A DNA stretch of 5,606 nucleotides from Candidatus Aminicenantota bacterium (lineage in GTDB: Bacteria > Acidobacteriota > Aminicenantia > UBA2199), in contig JAUXFB010000112.1 in assembly GCA_030620255.1 (NCBI GenBank), positions 1 to 5,606 on the forward strand. The letters run 5' to 3'. The notes below the pieces were generated by a model. The model had not been told where the DNA came from, made no database searches, and worked only from the letters and a program-made list of their open reading frames with translations. A program made the translations under genes and the position numbers. Each line of letters opens with the position of its first letter. Within the stretch, counting starts at the first letter, position 1. This document shows positions 3,977-5,606 of this stretch, piece after piece.

Positions 3977-5606
3977 ATGAAAAGAACATTAATTCTATAC
4001 TTTTTATTTAGTTTTGTATTTTCATTTGAATTATTTTCAGATGAATTGCTTACTGTACCGGAAAAAACAAATTATCAGAGAACTTCTACTTATCAAGAAG
4101 TTATAGATTTTGTCAAGGCACTTAAAAAGAGACACCCAGAAAAGATGAAGATAGAATTTATTGGAATTACTACTGAAGGCAGAAAAATCCCTATGATAAT
4201 TCTAAGTAAACATGGAATTTCTAAGCCTCTGGAAAGTAGATTGCTGAATAAACCTCCGGTTTTGATTATGGCAAATATTCATGCTGGTGAAGTTGAAGGT
4301 AAAGAATCGACTCTGATGTTAATTAGAGAAATTCTTGAGAATAATAGAGAAGATTTGCTGGAAAACCAAACTGTTTTAATTATACCCATATTTAATTGTG
4401 ATGGTAATGAGAAGATGTCGCCCAAAAATCGAAGAGATAATGGCCCTGAATTTGCAGGTGAAAGAAAGAATGGGCAGGGGTATGATCTTAATAGGGATTA
4501 TGTAAAAGTCGAAAGCTTTGAGGTAAGAGCTTTAATTACAAATGTTTTTAATTTCTGGGATCCTGTTCTTTTTGTGGATATGCATACTACAAATGGGTCT
4601 TTACATCAAGAACCAGTAACCTATGCTCCAAATATTGCACCTGAAGGTGATCGAGTTTTAACTGATTATATGTGGAAAAAAGCCCTGCCTGAAATAGATA
4701 AAACCTTATTAAAAAAGTATAAAGTTGAAAGTATTCCTTATGGGAATTTCATAAAAAGAGATGATCCTGTTAAAGGCTGGAGAAATAGAGCTATAGAAGC
4801 ACGATTTGGCACCTCTTATTATGGATTAAGAAACCGTTTTTCTATCTTAGATGAAAACTATTCACGTGCTGATTTTAGAACCAGGATAAAAGGTGCTTTT
4901 AGCTTTATCAGAGCTATTTTGGAATACACCAATAAACATATGGTAGAGATGTGCAACTTAATTAGAGAGGCTGATTTAAGAGCAATTAAAGAGGTTAAAA
5001 ATTCAGAATTTCCAATAAGATTTAAGCTAACCAAGACATATGATTTCATAATAAAAAGTTATATATTTAAAAAGAGAGAAATCCTGGAATCTGAAAGGGA
5101 GCGTTATCCAAAAAAGTGGTACGGAGATTATCTTGTAGAAAAAACAGATAAAAAGAAAAACTATTACACAACACTTTATGCCAGTTTTAAACCATATAAA
5201 AAGGTAAAATTAACTGAAGGCTATATTATGCTCCCATCTGAGAAACAAGTGGCTATGCATTTGAAACTTCATGGTATTAATGTTCAGGTTATTGGAGAGC
5301 CGTTTAAAGGAAAAGTCAGATTGTACAAAGTTATCAAAATTGAATCCTCAAAAAATCCTTATCAGGGGCATTTTTTACATACGAATATTGATTATGAAGA
5401 GGTGGAGAAGGAAGTTGATGTTCCGAAAGGCTCTTTTTTCATCACTTTATCTCAGCCACTTTCAAGACTTGCTGCTTATTTACTGGAGCCTCAATCCAGG
5501 GATGGATATGCTGTGTGGAATTTTTTTGATAGAATTATAGTTCACCAATGGAGAGGTTATTCTATATATCCTGTCTATAAAGTACTCAAAACACCAAAAG
5601 TACAGA
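3977..5606 (+). CDS. secreted M14 family zinc metallopeptidase (partial, C-terminus beyond right edge)
   Basis: An uninterrupted frame of 543 codons runs off the right edge. Residues 1-21 (Lys-Arg, then a hydrophobic core LILYFLFSFVF) form a signal peptide, with cleavage probably just before DELL; no lipobox Cys is present. The M14 (carboxypeptidase-like) domain follows. The first zinc-site motif HAGEVEGKE (102-110) supplies His102 and Glu105; YDLNRD (169-174) is the substrate-binding region; DMHTTNG (201-207) supplies the third ligand His203; and ILDENY (290-295) supplies the probable catalytic Glu293. A C-terminal beta-rich part has PKGSFFITLSQPLSRLAAYLLEP (483-505) and DGYAVWNFFD (509-518), patterns I associate with a roughly 600-residue M14 subfamily, so little is likely missing. 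The substrate is unknown. The ATG at 3977 follows GGAGG (3967-3971) by 5 nt. No convincing promoter is seen; TATGAT at 3942-3947 is a possible -10. It is divergent from the oxidoreductase gene, 134 bp away. Confidence 0.88.
   Translation, partial: MKRTLILYFLFSFVFSFELFSDELLTVPEKTNYQRTSTYQEVIDFVKALKKRHPEKMKIEFIGITTEGRKIPMIILSKHGISKPLESRLLNKPPVLIMANIHAGEVEGKESTLMLIREILENNREDLLENQTVLIIPIFNCDGNEKMSPKNRRDNGPEFAGERKNGQGYDLNRDYVKVESFEVRALITNVFNFWDPVLFVDMHTTNGSLHQEPVTYAPNIAPEGDRVLTDYMWKKALPEIDKTLLKKYKVESIPYGNFIKRDDPVKGWRNRAIEARFGTSYYGLRNRFSILDENYSRADFRTRIKGAFSFIRAILEYTNKHMVEMCNLIREADLRAIKEVKNSEFPIRFKLTKTYDFIIKSYIFKKREILESERERYPKKWYGDYLVEKTDKKKNYYTTLYASFKPYKKVKLTEGYIMLPSEKQVAMHLKLHGINVQVIGEPFKGKVRLYKVIKIESSKNPYQGHFLHTNIDYEEVEKEVDVPKGSFFITLSQPLSRLAAYLLEPQSRDGYAVWNFFDRIIVHQWRGYSIYPVYKVLKTPKVQ

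Noticed and set aside
4858..5540. Open frames 4858-5049 (minus) and 5271-5540 (plus)
   Set aside because: Both are out-of-frame shadows of the continuous M14 peptidase frame, which runs from 3977 to the right edge without a stop.

Overview
This is a 5.6-kb, AT-rich bacterial chromosomal window. It holds five protein-coding genes (one cut at each edge) and one tRNA gene. The bacterial features are consensus -35/-10 promoters, strong Shine-Dalgarno sequences, a tRNA without encoded CCA, a twin-arginine-type leader and a tRNA-Ile lysidine synthetase. I cannot name a phylum. The gene set (a two-thioredoxin-fold disulfide oxidoreductase, a PepT-like M20 peptidase, a secreted M14 peptidase and a DUF362 protein) would suit an anaerobic or poorly studied lineage, but that is inference.

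Left arm, minus strand (1-1965). A strong promoter (1937-1965) fires leftwards into a CAU-anticodon tRNA, most like elongator tRNA-Met (1853-1925). Only 9 nt further on comes tilS (479-1843), whose product modifies the other CAU tRNA, tRNA-Ile2. After an 89-bp gap containing a 9-bp tandem repeat and a weak promoter candidate comes the 5' part of a DUF362 gene with a Tat-type leader (1-389, running off the left edge).

Centre (1993-3842). A PepT-like M20 metallopeptidase (2050-3126, plus) is divergent from the tRNA-tilS unit, with its own promoter candidates and a textbook ribosome binding site. It converges on a minus-strand gene for a protein disulfide oxidoreductase with two CxxC active sites (3204-3842). 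The 77-bp convergent gap holds another 9-bp tandem repeat and a GC-rich block resembling the ends of IS200-like/RAYT-associated elements. The oxidoreductase has a near-consensus promoter whose -10 box lies in one arm of a perfect 10-1-10 palindrome, a good operator candidate.

Right arm (3977-5606, plus). Divergent from the oxidoreductase is a long open frame with no stop in the window. It encodes an exported M14-family zinc metallopeptidase with its catalytic residues intact.

The genes look like short, mostly single-gene transcription units rather than one pathway. The clearest functional pairing is tRNA-tilS. The two peptidases may both take part in peptide use, one in the cytoplasm and one outside it, but they are separately transcribed. 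I found no CRISPR array, intact insertion sequence, phage gene or defence cassette, and no strong evidence of a new system. The most testable leads are the tRNA-tilS junction and the palindrome over the oxidoreductase promoter.
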